Assembly (NCBI GenBank): GCA_025355995.1
Contig: JANXYQ010000004.1
Span: forward strand, 1 to 40,015
DNA length: 40,015 bases
From: Spirochaetaceae bacterium
Lineage (GTDB): Bacteria; Spirochaetota; Spirochaetia; Treponematales; Rectinemataceae
Direction: 5' to 3'
The notes beneath the pieces are model-generated. The model did no database searches. It was not told where the DNA came from and was given only the letters and a program-made list of their open reading frames with translations. Each line of letters starts with the position of its first letter. The first letter of the stretch is position 1. This document shows, piece by piece, positions 15,394 through 23,676 of this stretch. Made by a program: the position numbers and the translations under genes.

Positions 15394-16653
15394 ATGAGAG
15401 CATACCAGGAACTACTTTCGCGCCCTTACGTCGGCGAGATGACGGCGCGCCTCGTCCGATACGCCGAGATCGAGACCACCAGCGACCGGCATAGCGAGGA
15501 CACTCCCTCCACGAAGACGCAGTGGGAGCTCGCGCGCCTCCTCCTGGCCGAAATCAAGGCCCTGGGGATAGCCGACGCCGAGCTCGACGAGCATTGCTAC
15601 CTCTTCGCCCGCCTCCCCGCGTCGCCGGGCCGCGAGGGCGCGCCGTCGATCGGTCTCATGGCCCACATCGACACGGCGAGCGACGTCACCGGCGCGAACG
15701 TCAAGCCGCGCGTCATCGCGGGCTACGACGGCGGGGCGATCGACCTCGGCGCCGGCCTGACCCTCGACCCCGCAGACAACCCCGACCTCGCCGAGCACGT
15801 CGGCGACAGCCTCGTGGTCACCGACGGCACGACCCTCCTCGGCGCGGACGACAAGGCCGGCCTCGCGGAGGTTATGACCGCGGCCGCCTACCTCCTCGAG
15901 CATCCCGAGGTCGAGCACGGCCCGCTGGAGCTCGTCTTCACTCCCGACGAGGAGACCGGCAAGGGCATGAACCTCTTCCCCCTCGGCAAGCTGCGCTCGA
16001 ATGCCTGCTACACCGTGGACGGGGGCAAGGCTGGCGAGATCGAGGCCGAGTGCTTCACCGCCTATGCCGTAAAGGCCGAGTTCAAGGGCAAGGCTATCCA
16101 CATAGGCTCCGCGAGGGGCAAGCTCGCCAACGCCGTCTCCATGGCCGGAAGCTTCATCTCCATGCTGCCCCGGAGCGAGGCTCCCGAGTCCACCGACGGC
16201 TGGTACGGCTACTACGCCCCCCTGGAGATGTCCGGCGGCATCGAGAGCGCGGTAGTCGAGGTCTTCCTTCGCGACTTCACGTTGGAGGGCATGGAAGCGC
16301 GCATCGCCGCCGTGCGCGCCATCGCGAAAGCCGTCGAGGCCCAGTTCCCCCTCGGCAGCGTCAAGCTCACCGAGAGCAAGCAGTACATCAACATGCGCGA
16401 GAAGCTCGACGAGGTCCCCGAGGTCCTCGAGCGCCTCATGGAGGCGGCCCGGCGCGCGGGCGCCGAGCCCTTCATCAAGCCGATCCGCGGCGGCACCGAC
16501 GGCGCCCGCCTCACCGAGATGGGCGTGCCGACTCCCAACGTCTTCACGGGCGGCTACAACTACCACAGCAGATACGAGTGGGCGTCCGTCGCCGAGATGG
16601 CCCTCGCCGTCGGGACCCTGGTCGAGCTCGTGAAGCTGTGGGCGGAAAAATAA
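15394..16653 (+). CDS. pepT: Peptidase T (tripeptide aminopeptidase, M20B)
   Basis: A 419-residue cytoplasmic zinc peptidase that removes the N-terminal residue of tripeptides. M20 landmarks are all present: the first metal motif AHIDTASDV (His and catalytic Asp), the ADDKAGLAEVM bridging Asp, TPDEETGKGMNLF with the catalytic Glu-Glu pair, the YTVDGG metal Asp, and the PIRGGTDGARLTEMG and YNYHSRYEW segments near the C-terminus that complete the second metal site and the substrate pocket. Length is normal (about 410). The ATG at 15394 begins MRAYQELLSRPYVGEM, matching the family's helical start; a longer frame to 15349 has no site. Encoded alone and followed by a shared terminator. Confidence 0.95.
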   Translation: MRAYQELLSRPYVGEMTARLVRYAEIETTSDRHSEDTPSTKTQWELARLLLAEIKALGIADAELDEHCYLFARLPASPGREGAPSIGLMAHIDTASDVTGANVKPRVIAGYDGGAIDLGAGLTLDPADNPDLAEHVGDSLVVTDGTTLLGADDKAGLAEVMTAAAYLLEHPEVEHGPLELVFTPDEETGKGMNLFPLGKLRSNACYTVDGGKAGEIEAECFTAYAVKAEFKGKAIHIGSARGKLANAVSMAGSFISMLPRSEAPESTDGWYGYYAPLEMSGGIESAVVEVFLRDFTLEGMEARIAAVRAIAKAVEAQFPLGSVKLTESKQYINMREKLDEVPEVLERLMEAARRAGAEPFIKPIRGGTDGARLTEMGVPTPNVFTGGYNYHSRYEWASVAEMALAVGTLVELVKLWAEK

Positions 16654-16654
16654 T

Positions 16655-16682
16655 GAAGGGCTGCCCGCGCGGGCAGCCCTTC
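16655..16682. terminator. Bidirectional hairpin terminator
   Basis: A perfect 28-bp palindrome (GAAGGGCTGCCCGC with its complement) between convergent genes. On the minus strand it is followed by ATTATTTTT, so it should end the outer-membrane protein transcript well; on the plus strand it has no T-run and is weaker for pepT. Confidence 0.85.
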
Positions 16683-16703
16683 TGCTAGTGCCTAAACCGA
16701 GAC

Positions 16704-17330
16704 CTAGAGGATCAGCTTCGCGCCGAAGATGATGCGTATGTTCGCGATCGGGAAGGCCGCGAGGGTGTAGGTCTGATCGACGCCGTACTGGTCCTTGTAG
16801 GTTCCGGTGGCGGGATCCTTTAGCGGGGTGTTGTACAGGCCCTTCAAGAAGACGCCGAGCCCGCCGAGGTTGATGCCGAGGCCGCCGCCCACGTCCCAGT
16901 AGTTGGACTGATAGAGCGGGGTGTTGTTGGTGTCGGGGTTATCCGTGGAATTCTTGTAGTTCTTGGACATCGCGCCGACGCCCACCTCGAGGAAGGGGTC
17001 GAGGAAGGCCTTGTACTTGAAAAGGTGGCCCTGCAGGTAGAAGTTCCCGTCGACGTTCATCATGTCGAAGGAGCCGAAGCCGAAATCCTCCGAGTAGGTG
17101 TTGACGTTGGCCGAAAGGCCGATGGCGAGATGGTTCATCCCTATCTCGGCGAACAGGCCGAGATAGCCGTTGCCGGCGCGGACGTCCTTCCAAGCCTGGC
17201 CGATTCCGTCGGAACTCAGTTTTTCCGCGTTGCTATACGCAGCTGCGGATACACCGATCGCTAGCTGGGCGAAGGCACCGGTCCCCACGAGGGCGACAAG
17301 GGCGATAACGATAAGCAGTTTCCTCTTCAT
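16704..17330 (-). CDS. Exported outer-membrane beta-barrel-like protein
   Basis: A 208-residue protein with a signal peptide (MKRKLLIVIALVALVGTGAFA, cleavage after AFA), followed by alternating amphipathic strands rich in Gly, Tyr and Asn (GYLGLFAEIGMNHLAIGLSANV, FLDPFLEVGVGAMSKNY, YWDVGGGLGINLGGLGVFLK) and a C-terminus ending NIRIIFGAKLIL. This is typical of a small eight-strand outer-membrane barrel such as OmpW/OmpA-N or spirochaete surface proteins, but there is no family-specific motif. AGGAACTG precedes ATG 17330; the in-frame upstream Met is rejected because it would put charge before the signal peptide. The promoter carries an operator-like dyad over the start of transcription, so expression is probably repressed under some condition. 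Confidence 0.82.
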   Translation of the reverse strand: MKRKLLIVIALVALVGTGAFAQLAIGVSAAAYSNAEKLSSDGIGQAWKDVRAGNGYLGLFAEIGMNHLAIGLSANVNTYSEDFGFGSFDMMNVDGNFYLQGHLFKYKAFLDPFLEVGVGAMSKNYKNSTDNPDTNNTPLYQSNYWDVGGGLGINLGGLGVFLKGLYNTPLKDPATGTYKDQYGVDQTYTLAAFPIANIRIIFGAKLIL

Positions 17331-17354
17331 CAGTTCCTCCCCACGAGAATACAT

Positions 17355-17372
17355 AAGTGAAAACGTTCACTT
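17355..17372. promoter_or_regulatory. Operator-like dyad, catabolite-repressor-like
   Basis: AAGTGAA-AACG-TTCACTT is a perfect 7-bp dyad. Read as TGAAAACGTTCACT (17358-17371) it fits the LacI/CcpA consensus TGWAANCGNTNWCA at 13 of 14 positions. It lies over the predicted transcription start of the outer-membrane gene, a normal repressor position. Which regulator binds is unknown. Confidence 0.5.
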
Positions 17373-17375
17373 TCT

Positions 17376-17403
17376 AGTATACCGCTTGAAAGAGATAAAT
17401 CAA
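17376..17403 (-). promoter_or_regulatory. Promoter of the outer-membrane protein gene
   Basis: On the minus strand TTGATT (17403-17398), a 16-nt spacer and TATACT (17381-17376). The leader is about 39 nt and contains a Shine-Dalgarno sequence, unlike the leaderless genes. Confidence 0.6.
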
Positions 17404-17561
17404 GGAGGGGCGATTTCGATAGCGAGGGCGGCGGCGCGTATGGCGCGAGCCGATCCCCGGGATGGAAATGCCTTTGATACGGTAGTATAGTAAGAAACAA
17501 GGCATTACACTGTATCCTCGATCTATCGCCCAAATAGAGTGCTGCCTTCCAAGGAGAACGT

Positions 17562-18797
17562 ATGAAACGGATAATGGGAGCCCTTGTGCTACTGCTCGCC
17601 CTCGTCGGAGCCAACGCATTCGCGGACAGCAAGGTCGCCCTGACCGTAAAGTGCAATGTCGGCGGATCCCAGGTATACCTGAACGGCCGCCTTCTCGGGT
17701 ATACGACGCCGAACTTCTCCCAGCTTCTTCCCGCGGGAAACTATGAACTCATAGTCAAGGCCAAGGGCTTCCCGGATTATAGGACCAACGTCAGGCTCGT
17801 GAGCGACCCGGTCGTCATCCAGGTCAATTTCGGCGCCGCCCCCGCCCCCGCTCCGCAGCCGCAGGGGCAGCAGGAGCAGGCCAAGCCCCAGCCCGTCCCG
17901 CAGCCCCAGGAAATCGCAAAGCCCCAGAACCTTAATTTCGGCCTCAGCGTGCAATCCAACGTCAACGGCGCCGATGTCATCATCAATGGCAATCCGGCGG
18001 GCAAGACTCCCTTCTCCGCCCAGGTTCCCAACGGCTCCTATACGCTGGTAGTCAGGGCGCCCGGCTTTAACGATTACAGCCAGAACATCGTAGTCAACGG
18101 CGGACCCCTGCAGATCAACGCGATGCTCCAGGGGCAGAGCCAGCAGCTCACTGTCCAGTCCAACGTGATCGGCGCCACCGTCGCCATCAACGGCAACGTC
18201 GCCGGCAAGACCCCCTTCGCGGCGCAGGTGCCCTCGGGATCCTACTCGATCCAGGTAAAGGCCCCGGGCTACGTCGACTTCAACCAGAACGTGGTCGTGG
18301 GCAACGGCCCCGCCCAGGTCAACGCGAATCTCCAGTCGATGAGCTATCAGGTAAACGTCGGCGCCAACGTCAACGGCGCCCTCGTGTTCATAAACGGATC
18401 GCAGTCCGGGCAGACGCCTTACGCGTCCATGCTGCCCCCCGGCACCTACACCATACTCGTCAGGGCCTCGGGCTACATGGATTATCAGGTGCAGATCAAC
18501 GTGAACGGCCCGCAGGCGATCAACGCCGTCCTCCAGCAGATGATCGCGACCTGGCAGCTCAAGCTGCCCGAGAGCTTCGGGAAGGACTCCAGGGGCGCCG
18601 CCCGGAACAGGGACATCCAGGTTTGGGTGGACGGAGTCCAGCAGGCCGACTCGCAGGGGATGGTGGGTGGGCAGCTGCTGCCCGGCAGGCACGTCATCCG
18701 CCTGATGATCGGCGGGCTGGTAGCCGAGGCCCAGGTTGACGCTCAGTCGGGCAGGGCCTACAGCATAGAGCCCGAGCTCGGCCTCATGGTGAAATAA
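17562..18797 (+). CDS. Exported protein with four PEGA repeats
   Basis: A 411-residue protein with a signal peptide (MKRIMGALVLLLALVGANAFA). Four PEGA domains follow, at about residues 28-85, 125-185, 190-250 and 258-320. Each has the pattern of a small beta sandwich: a strand with NG, a G-(K/Q)-TP-(F/Y) turn and (N/S/P)GxYxLxV(K/R)xxG(F/Y)xDY. A Pro/Gln-rich linker (about 88-122) separates the first from the rest, and the ~90-residue C-terminal part (WQLKLPESFGKDSRGAARNRD) is of unknown fold. PEGA modules occur in bacterial surface proteins and are thought to bind ligands, perhaps peptidoglycan or polysaccharide; the role is inferred. AAGGAG precedes ATG 17562. TATAGT (17486-17491) with TGGAAA 17 nt before it may be the promoter, inside the loop of an 8-bp inverted repeat. 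Confidence 0.9.
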   Translation: MKRIMGALVLLLALVGANAFADSKVALTVKCNVGGSQVYLNGRLLGYTTPNFSQLLPAGNYELIVKAKGFPDYRTNVRLVSDPVVIQVNFGAAPAPAPQPQGQQEQAKPQPVPQPQEIAKPQNLNFGLSVQSNVNGADVIINGNPAGKTPFSAQVPNGSYTLVVRAPGFNDYSQNIVVNGGPLQINAMLQGQSQQLTVQSNVIGATVAINGNVAGKTPFAAQVPSGSYSIQVKAPGYVDFNQNVVVGNGPAQVNANLQSMSYQVNVGANVNGALVFINGSQSGQTPYASMLPPGTYTILVRASGYMDYQVQINVNGPQAINAVLQQMIATWQLKLPESFGKDSRGAARNRDIQVWVDGVQQADSQGMVGGQLLPGRHVIRLMIGGLVAEAQVDAQSGRAYSIEPELGLMVK

Positions 18798-18803
18798 GAG
18801 GGC

Positions 18804-18848
18804 GAGGCAGCGGCCGGGACGCGGGCTTCCCGCCCCGGCCGCTGCCTC
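18804..18848 (+). terminator. Terminator-like GC-rich hairpin after the PEGA gene
   Basis: A perfect 15-bp stem (18804-18818 with 18834-18848) and a 15-nt loop, 7 nt after the stop. It has no T-run, so it may stabilise the mRNA end or act with Rho. Confidence 0.65.
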
Positions 18849-18934
18849 AAGAGGCTCGGCTGCGCCGCCTTTTGCGTGTACAAAGCGCGGGTGCGCGGAT
18901 ATACTAGTCGCGAAAACAATTTCTCGAAATAGGA

Positions 18935-19411
18935 ATGAGCCCCGCCATGATCGATCCACGAGAGTACGAGGGCCTCGCCCGCGAGACGGGGGCTTTCAAG
19001 GATATCGAGCTCGAGATCCTCAAAGAGTCGATCGCTGAATGGCAGAAGAACCCAGGCGAGCCCTACACCATCCTCGAGCTGCGGGACGGCAAGGTGCTCG
19101 CGGGTTTCGCCATGAGCTGCAAGGAAGCGAATACCGACTATACCTTCGACATGCGGGCGCTCTGCGTCGATCCGTCCTACGTCGGCAAGGGCGTCACGGC
19201 CAGCCTGCTGGGCATGCTCGAGGCCGAGCTGCTTAGGTCGGGCAGCTCCGCGATTCTCCGCATCGAGACGTCCAGCCAGAAGGAAGCCGCCATCGGAAAG
19301 GGAGTCCTCCTCGAGCTCGGCTACGCCCTCATCGGCCACATCCCCGATTTCTACTCGCCGGGAGACGATTACTACATGTTTGCGAAGCACCTGCGGAGGG
19401 CGAAGCCATGA
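18935..19411 (+). CDS. GNAT-family N-acetyltransferase
   Basis: A 158-residue GNAT acetyltransferase, which moves acetyl from acetyl-CoA to an amine or other acceptor. The acyl-CoA loop is VDPSYVGKGVTASLLGMLEAELL (about residues 86-108), with V-x-x-x-x-x-G-x-G of motif A; the preceding strand (YTFDMRALCVD) and the last, EEAA-like helix and ELGYALIGHI strand, complete the fold. Substrate unknown. ATG 18935 (MSPAMIDPREYE) or ATG 18947 could be the start; each lies near the single AGGA and neither is optimally spaced. A TATACT box (18900-18905) lies upstream. Its last codons overlap the fructokinase start (ATGA), so the pair is translationally coupled. Confidence 0.85.
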   Translation: MSPAMIDPREYEGLARETGAFKDIELEILKESIAEWQKNPGEPYTILELRDGKVLAGFAMSCKEANTDYTFDMRALCVDPSYVGKGVTASLLGMLEAELLRSGSSAILRIETSSQKEAAIGKGVLLELGYALIGHIPDFYSPGDDYYMFAKHLRRAKP

Positions 19412-20322
19412 TCATTGGAGCCATCGAGGCGGGCGGCACCAAGTTCGTTTGCGGACTGCTGGACGCCGATTGCTCGGACTTCGCCAAGCCCACGCTCCTG
19501 GCGCGGCGAAGCGTTCCGACCACGACCCCGGCCGAGACGCTTCAGGCGGCCGCGGCCTTCCTCGCCGAGGCCGCGCGGGAGCAGGGCGTCGGCGAACTGG
19601 ACAGCGTGGGAATCGGCAGCTTCGGGCCCGTGGACCTGCGGTCCTCGAGCCCGACCTGGGGCTTCATCACCGCCACGCCCAAGCCGGGCTGGAGGGACAC
19701 CGAGGTGGCGGGCTACTTCCGCGAGAGGCTCGGCGTGCCGGTCGCCTTCGATACCGACGTCAACGCGGCCGCCTACGGGGAATACCTATGGGGCGCAGCG
19801 AAGGGCCTCAAGGATTTCGTCTACATAACGGTCGGGACAGGCATCGGGGGAGGCGTCTTCTCCAACGGGGGCCTGGTGCATGGGCTCGGCCATCCCGAGC
19901 TCGGGCATATAAAGATGCAGCGCGAGGCCGGCGACGATTTTGCCGGCCTCTGCCCCTTCCACCGCGACTGCCTCGAGGGCATGGCCTCGGGCCCCGCCAT
20001 CGGCGCGCGCTGGAACGCCAGGGCCGAGGAGCTCGGGACCGACCACGTGGCCTGGGAACTCGAGGCGCGCTACCTGGCGAAGGCCTTCGCCGCCTATACC
20101 TTCGTCCTATCGCCGGAGCGGATAGTGCTGGGCGGCGGCGTGGGACTCAGGCCCGGCCTCGCCGAGCGCATCGCGGCGCTGGTGGGAGAGGAGCTCGGCG
20201 GCTACATCCCCGCGCTCGCGGACGGCGCGCGCCTCGAGCGCTACATCGCCCGTCCCCTGCTCGGCGCGGACGCGGGCCTGTTCGGCGCCGCGGCCCTGGC
20301 CCTGCGCTGCCGCTCCGAGTAA
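19408..20322 (+). CDS. ROK-family fructokinase
   Basis: A 304-residue sugar kinase of the ROK family, phosphorylating fructose at C6 from ATP. Seen: the N-terminal phosphate loop GAIEAGGTKFVCG, FDTDVNAAAYGEY with the catalytic Asp, GTGIGGGVFSNGG, and the ROK zinc-binding motif GHIKMQREAGDDFAGLCPFHRDCLEG, with His and Cys ligands. The last segment of that motif (CPFHRDCLEGMASGPAI) is typical of ScrK/GmuE-type fructokinases, which also accept mannose. No HTH domain, so it is a kinase rather than a repressor. It starts within the acetyltransferase gene (4-nt overlap). No sugar transporter lies nearby, so the sugar probably comes from elsewhere in the cell. Confidence 0.92.
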   Translation: MIIGAIEAGGTKFVCGLLDADCSDFAKPTLLARRSVPTTTPAETLQAAAAFLAEAAREQGVGELDSVGIGSFGPVDLRSSSPTWGFITATPKPGWRDTEVAGYFRERLGVPVAFDTDVNAAAYGEYLWGAAKGLKDFVYITVGTGIGGGVFSNGGLVHGLGHPELGHIKMQREAGDDFAGLCPFHRDCLEGMASGPAIGARWNARAEELGTDHVAWELEARYLAKAFAAYTFVLSPERIVLGGGVGLRPGLAERIAALVGEELGGYIPALADGARLERYIARPLLGADAGLFGAAALALRCRSE

Positions 20323-20401
20323 GCCATTTCCCAGTCAATATCCTCCCCTATCCCGCCGAGAATTAACGGAAGACGAGCCGCGAGGACTTGAGGAAGGAAG
20401 C

Positions 20402-21649
20402 TTGGACCCATACGCTTTCACCGACGCCACTGTCGTGACTCCGCGCAAGATACGCGGGTCCGCCTCCCTCCTCGTGGAGGGCGGCCGCGTCACGGGCTTC
20501 GGCCTGGGAGCCCGCCGGGAAATCCGGGTCGGCCCCGACTCCTACGTGTACCCCGCCCTCATCAACATCCACGACCACCTTCGCGGCAATTACCTGCCCA
20601 GGGTCGGACCGCCCGAAGGCGCGTTTTATCCCAATTGGTCGCCCTGGGACGCCGATCTCAAGGCTTCGCCGGTCTTCGCCGAGCGCTCGGCCCTTAGCGT
20701 GGCCCAGATGTACCTCCTCGGGGGCTACAAGAACCTATTCTCCGGCGTCGGGACGGTGAACGACCATTTCCCCCACGAGCTCAACGACGCCTACCTCGGC
20801 ACGCTGCCCATCAGGGCTATCCGGGAATACTGCCTCGCCCACGAGTGCTCCTCCTTCGACCTGAAATGGGGGGACGGCATCAAGGCGGAGCACGATCGCG
20901 CCGCCCTGAAGGGCTGGCCCTTCATCACCCACCTCGAGGAAGGCTTCGACGCCGAGAGCATGGACGGGATAGGGATCCTGGAGAGGGAGAAGGCCCTCGA
21001 CGACCTGGCCCTCCTCGTCCACTGCATCGGCTTCTCGGAAGAGGACATCAAGAAGGTCAAGCGAGCGGGGGCGAGCGTCGCCTGGTGCCCGGCCTCGAAC
21101 TATTTCATGTTCAACCTGACCTGCAAGGTTCGAAAGCTCCTCCGCGCGGGGGTCAACGTGGCCCTGGGCACGGACTCGACCCATACGGGTTCGGTGAACC
21201 TCCTGGCCGAGATGAAGTTCGCGAGGAAGACCTACCGCTCGATCTACGGCGAGGAGTTGCCCGCCAAGACCCTCTTCGACATGGTGACGATCAACGCCGC
21301 GCGCGCCCTGAAACTGGACGGCCGCGCCGGCCAGCTCGAGCCGGGAGCCTGGGCCGACGTCGCGGTTTTCAAGGCCAGGACCGACGAGCCCTACGAGAGC
21401 CTGGCCCAGGCGGGCTGCGAGGACCTCGAGCTCCTGACCATAGAAGGCGTCCCCGTCTACGGCGACGAGGCCAAATACGGGGCCTTCTTCGGCGAGATCG
21501 CGGCGGCCGAGATCGCCGAATACGGCCGCGTGACGGTCGGCGGCAGGGAGATGTTCGTCAAGGGCGATCCCGCCGCGCTGTACCGGGGGGTTCGCTCGGC
21601 GGTCGGGTTCGACAAGTCGCTGGATTACCTCCCCTTCGACGCGGGATGA
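20402..21649 (+). CDS. Metal-dependent amidohydrolase / deaminase family
   Basis: A 415-residue member of the amidohydrolase superfamily, subgroup of cytosine/S-adenosylhomocysteine deaminase-type enzymes. The metal ligands are visible: HDH (57-59, after INI), the His in FITHLEEGFD, the His in LLVHCIGFSEED, and the Asp in ALGTDSTHTG. The C-terminus GQLEPGAWADVAVF returns to the small beta domain. The enzyme would hydrolyse a C-N bond in a nucleobase-like, amide or lactam substrate, but no motif gives the substrate. TTG at 20402 has AGGAAGGAAG immediately upstream, so the start is TTG. Not in an obvious operon; the next gene begins 95 bp on. The molybdenum hydroxylase gene about 3 kb away could act on related N-heterocycles, but this is weak. 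Confidence 0.86.
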   Translation: MDPYAFTDATVVTPRKIRGSASLLVEGGRVTGFGLGARREIRVGPDSYVYPALINIHDHLRGNYLPRVGPPEGAFYPNWSPWDADLKASPVFAERSALSVAQMYLLGGYKNLFSGVGTVNDHFPHELNDAYLGTLPIRAIREYCLAHECSSFDLKWGDGIKAEHDRAALKGWPFITHLEEGFDAESMDGIGILEREKALDDLALLVHCIGFSEEDIKKVKRAGASVAWCPASNYFMFNLTCKVRKLLRAGVNVALGTDSTHTGSVNLLAEMKFARKTYRSIYGEELPAKTLFDMVTINAARALKLDGRAGQLEPGAWADVAVFKARTDEPYESLAQAGCEDLELLTIEGVPVYGDEAKYGAFFGEIAAAEIAEYGRVTVGGREMFVKGDPAALYRGVRSAVGFDKSLDYLPFDAG

Positions 21650-21744
21650 GGATAGAATGGACTAGCCGGGGCTGGCATTGGACGGCTAACCGGCCTACAC
21701 TGGTAGCGCGGCGTAACGCGAACGTATAGAGGAGCAAAAAGAGG

Positions 21745-22845
21745 ATGCCAAAGGTAGGGAACTACCGCGCCAACTCCGTTATCTATTTCCAGGGGGACGT
21801 CGTCAGCGACAAGGTCTTCGTCCTCCAGCAGGGGAAGGTCAGCCTCAACTACACCGATATAGAGACGGCGAAGGAAATACGCGAGATCATCCAGACCGGC
21901 GAGTTCTTCGGGGTCAAGAGCGCCCTGGGGAAGTACCCGCGCGAGGAGAACGCCGTAGTGCTCTCGGACGCCCAGGTCCTCGTCTTCTCGGTACCCGAGT
22001 TCGAGGTCTTCGCCCAGGCCCAGACCCGCATCATAATGAAGATGCTCAAGGTCTTCTCGAACCAGCTCAGGCGGGTGCACAAGCAGGTCGACAACCTCCT
22101 GCAGACGAACGAGGCCCAGAGCCCCGAGGCGGGCCTTTTCAAGGCGGGCGAGTACTACCTCAAGGCCAGGCAATACTCCCAGGCCAAGTACATATTCAGC
22201 CGCTACCTGACCTATTACCCGGCCGGCCGGCTCGCGGAGCAGGCGAGCCGCTACCTCGAGACCTCCGAGAACGGGTCGGTCAAGTACGGCGACGGCAAGG
22301 GGCCAGCGCCCCTCATGGCCGAGGCGAACAGGCAGGGGCCTACGCCCCGCGACGGCTCCGCGGAGCGAGAGGCCGCCAGGGAGGCGGCCCGCGACGGATT
22401 CCCCTCATCCCAGGGCTCCGCGGAAAGGGCGGCTCCCGGCAATGGCCTCTCGGAGGCAGCGAAGAGCTACTACGACGCCGTGAGCCTCTTCAGCTCGGAG
22501 AAGTACAAGGAAGCCCTGACAGGCTTCAAGCGCATAGTCGAGGCGAACGCCGATGCCGAGTACGTCACCAAGGCGCTCTACGAGATGGGCCGCTGCCTCT
22601 TTATGCTCCAGCAGTACGACCTCACGATTAAGCACTTCACCCAGATGGTGCAGACCTATCCCAAGCACCCCGACCTCATCGACACCCTCCTCTACCTGGG
22701 CCAGTCCTACGAGAAGAAGGGGGACGCCGACCGGGCGAAGGGCTTCTTCAAGAAAATACTCTCCATGGAGTCCGACGAGGACGCCTCGATCCGCATAAAG
22801 GCCGCGAAGCACCTGCGCCGCCTCGAGGAGGCCGCCCGTGGCTGA
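21745..22845 (+). CDS. Cyclic-nucleotide-binding-like domain fused to TPR repeats
   Basis: A 366-residue protein. Residues 1-110 form a Crp-like beta-barrel (YFQGDVVSDKVFVLQQGKVSL ... GEFFGVKSALG), but the phosphate-binding segment expected as FGE-x-PRSA reads FFGVKSALGKYPREENAV, so the Glu is missing and nucleotide binding is doubtful. There is no HTH. A low-complexity linker (about 180-235, rich in Ala, Arg and Gly) leads to TPRs of the YbgF/CpoB kind: YYDAVSLFSSEKYKEALTGF, MGRCLFMLQQYDLTIKHF and LYLGQSYEKKGDADRAKGFF. It probably scaffolds or senses rather than binding DNA. GAGG and GGAG precede ATG 21745. The stop overlaps the GTG of the Crp gene, so the two are coupled and probably work together. 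Confidence 0.85.
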   Translation: MPKVGNYRANSVIYFQGDVVSDKVFVLQQGKVSLNYTDIETAKEIREIIQTGEFFGVKSALGKYPREENAVVLSDAQVLVFSVPEFEVFAQAQTRIIMKMLKVFSNQLRRVHKQVDNLLQTNEAQSPEAGLFKAGEYYLKARQYSQAKYIFSRYLTYYPAGRLAEQASRYLETSENGSVKYGDGKGPAPLMAEANRQGPTPRDGSAEREAAREAARDGFPSSQGSAERAAPGNGLSEAAKSYYDAVSLFSSEKYKEALTGFKRIVEANADAEYVTKALYEMGRCLFMLQQYDLTIKHFTQMVQTYPKHPDLIDTLLYLGQSYEKKGDADRAKGFFKKILSMESDEDASIRIKAAKHLRRLEEAARG

Positions 22846-23482
22846 CCTAGCCTCATTTACCCGCTTCGCGCGCACCTACCACCCCGGCGAGATCATTTTC
22901 GCCGAGTACGAACCGGGGGACAGCTTCTACCTGATCCAGGCCGGCAAGGTGAAGATCACAAAGATCGTGGGCGACATCGAGAAGACCCTGGACATCCTCC
23001 AGCCCCCCGAGATCTTCGGCGAGATGGCGATACTCGAGGGAGCGCCGCGATCGGCCACCGCCCAGTCACTCGACACGGTCAAGGTCCTCGAATTCAACAG
23101 GGCCAACTTCGAGGTGCTGATGATGGGCAATCCCCAGATCGCCCTGAGGCTCCTCAAGCTCTTCACCAAGCGCATCTGGGACCAGAAGCGCCGCTTCATG
23201 ATCCTCACCCTGGACGACCCGCAGGCCAAGATAGCCGACGTCTTCCTCATGCTCGACGAGACCAACGCCGCGGTGCGCGGCGGCGAGCTCGAGGGTGAGA
23301 AGCGCGAATTCAGGGTCACGATGGACGATGTGGCCCATTGGGCGGGGATGTCTCCCGCGGAGGCCCAGACCCTCATAGGGCACTTCGCCAACCAGCGCCG
23401 CCTCGAGCTCTTCCCGGACAAGATCGTCGTGAAGAACATCAACGACTTCATACGATTCGTAAACTCGCGCAGGAAGAAATAG
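22838..23482 (+). CDS. Crp/Fnr-family transcriptional regulator
   Basis: A 214-residue regulator. Residues 8-125 are a cyclic-nucleotide-binding domain with an intact pocket, FGEMAILEGAPRSATAQ, in which Glu would bind the ribose and Arg the phosphate. A dimer helix (LLKLFTKRIWDQKRRFMIL) follows, then a C-terminal winged HTH (TMDDVAHWAGMSPAEAQTLI ... LELFPDKIVVKN). The recognition helix is not the classical CAP sequence, so its binding site cannot be predicted. GTG 22838 lies 8 nt inside the previous gene, with GAGGAGG upstream. The neighbour has a degenerate version of the same domain; the pair may form a regulator with a partner subunit. No cysteine cluster, so it is not an Fnr-type oxygen sensor. 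Confidence 0.92.
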   Translation: MADLASFTRFARTYHPGEIIFAEYEPGDSFYLIQAGKVKITKIVGDIEKTLDILQPPEIFGEMAILEGAPRSATAQSLDTVKVLEFNRANFEVLMMGNPQIALRLLKLFTKRIWDQKRRFMILTLDDPQAKIADVFLMLDETNAAVRGGELEGEKREFRVTMDDVAHWAGMSPAEAQTLIGHFANQRRLELFPDKIVVKNINDFIRFVNSRRKK

Positions 23483-23676
23483 GGCTAATATTCAATTCAA
23501 GAGGAGCGCGGAGCCGTCCCGAAAGGCTCTGCCGCATTCGCGCGAAAGAAGGCCGCCGACATTCGCGGTGGAGGGTCAATCGCCGGCCATCCCGTGAATA
23601 TCCCTTAAATTTGTCCCCTACTCCATTACCGTTGAAGCCAAGTCGCAACGATTCCGTAAAACAAGAGAAGGACGAG

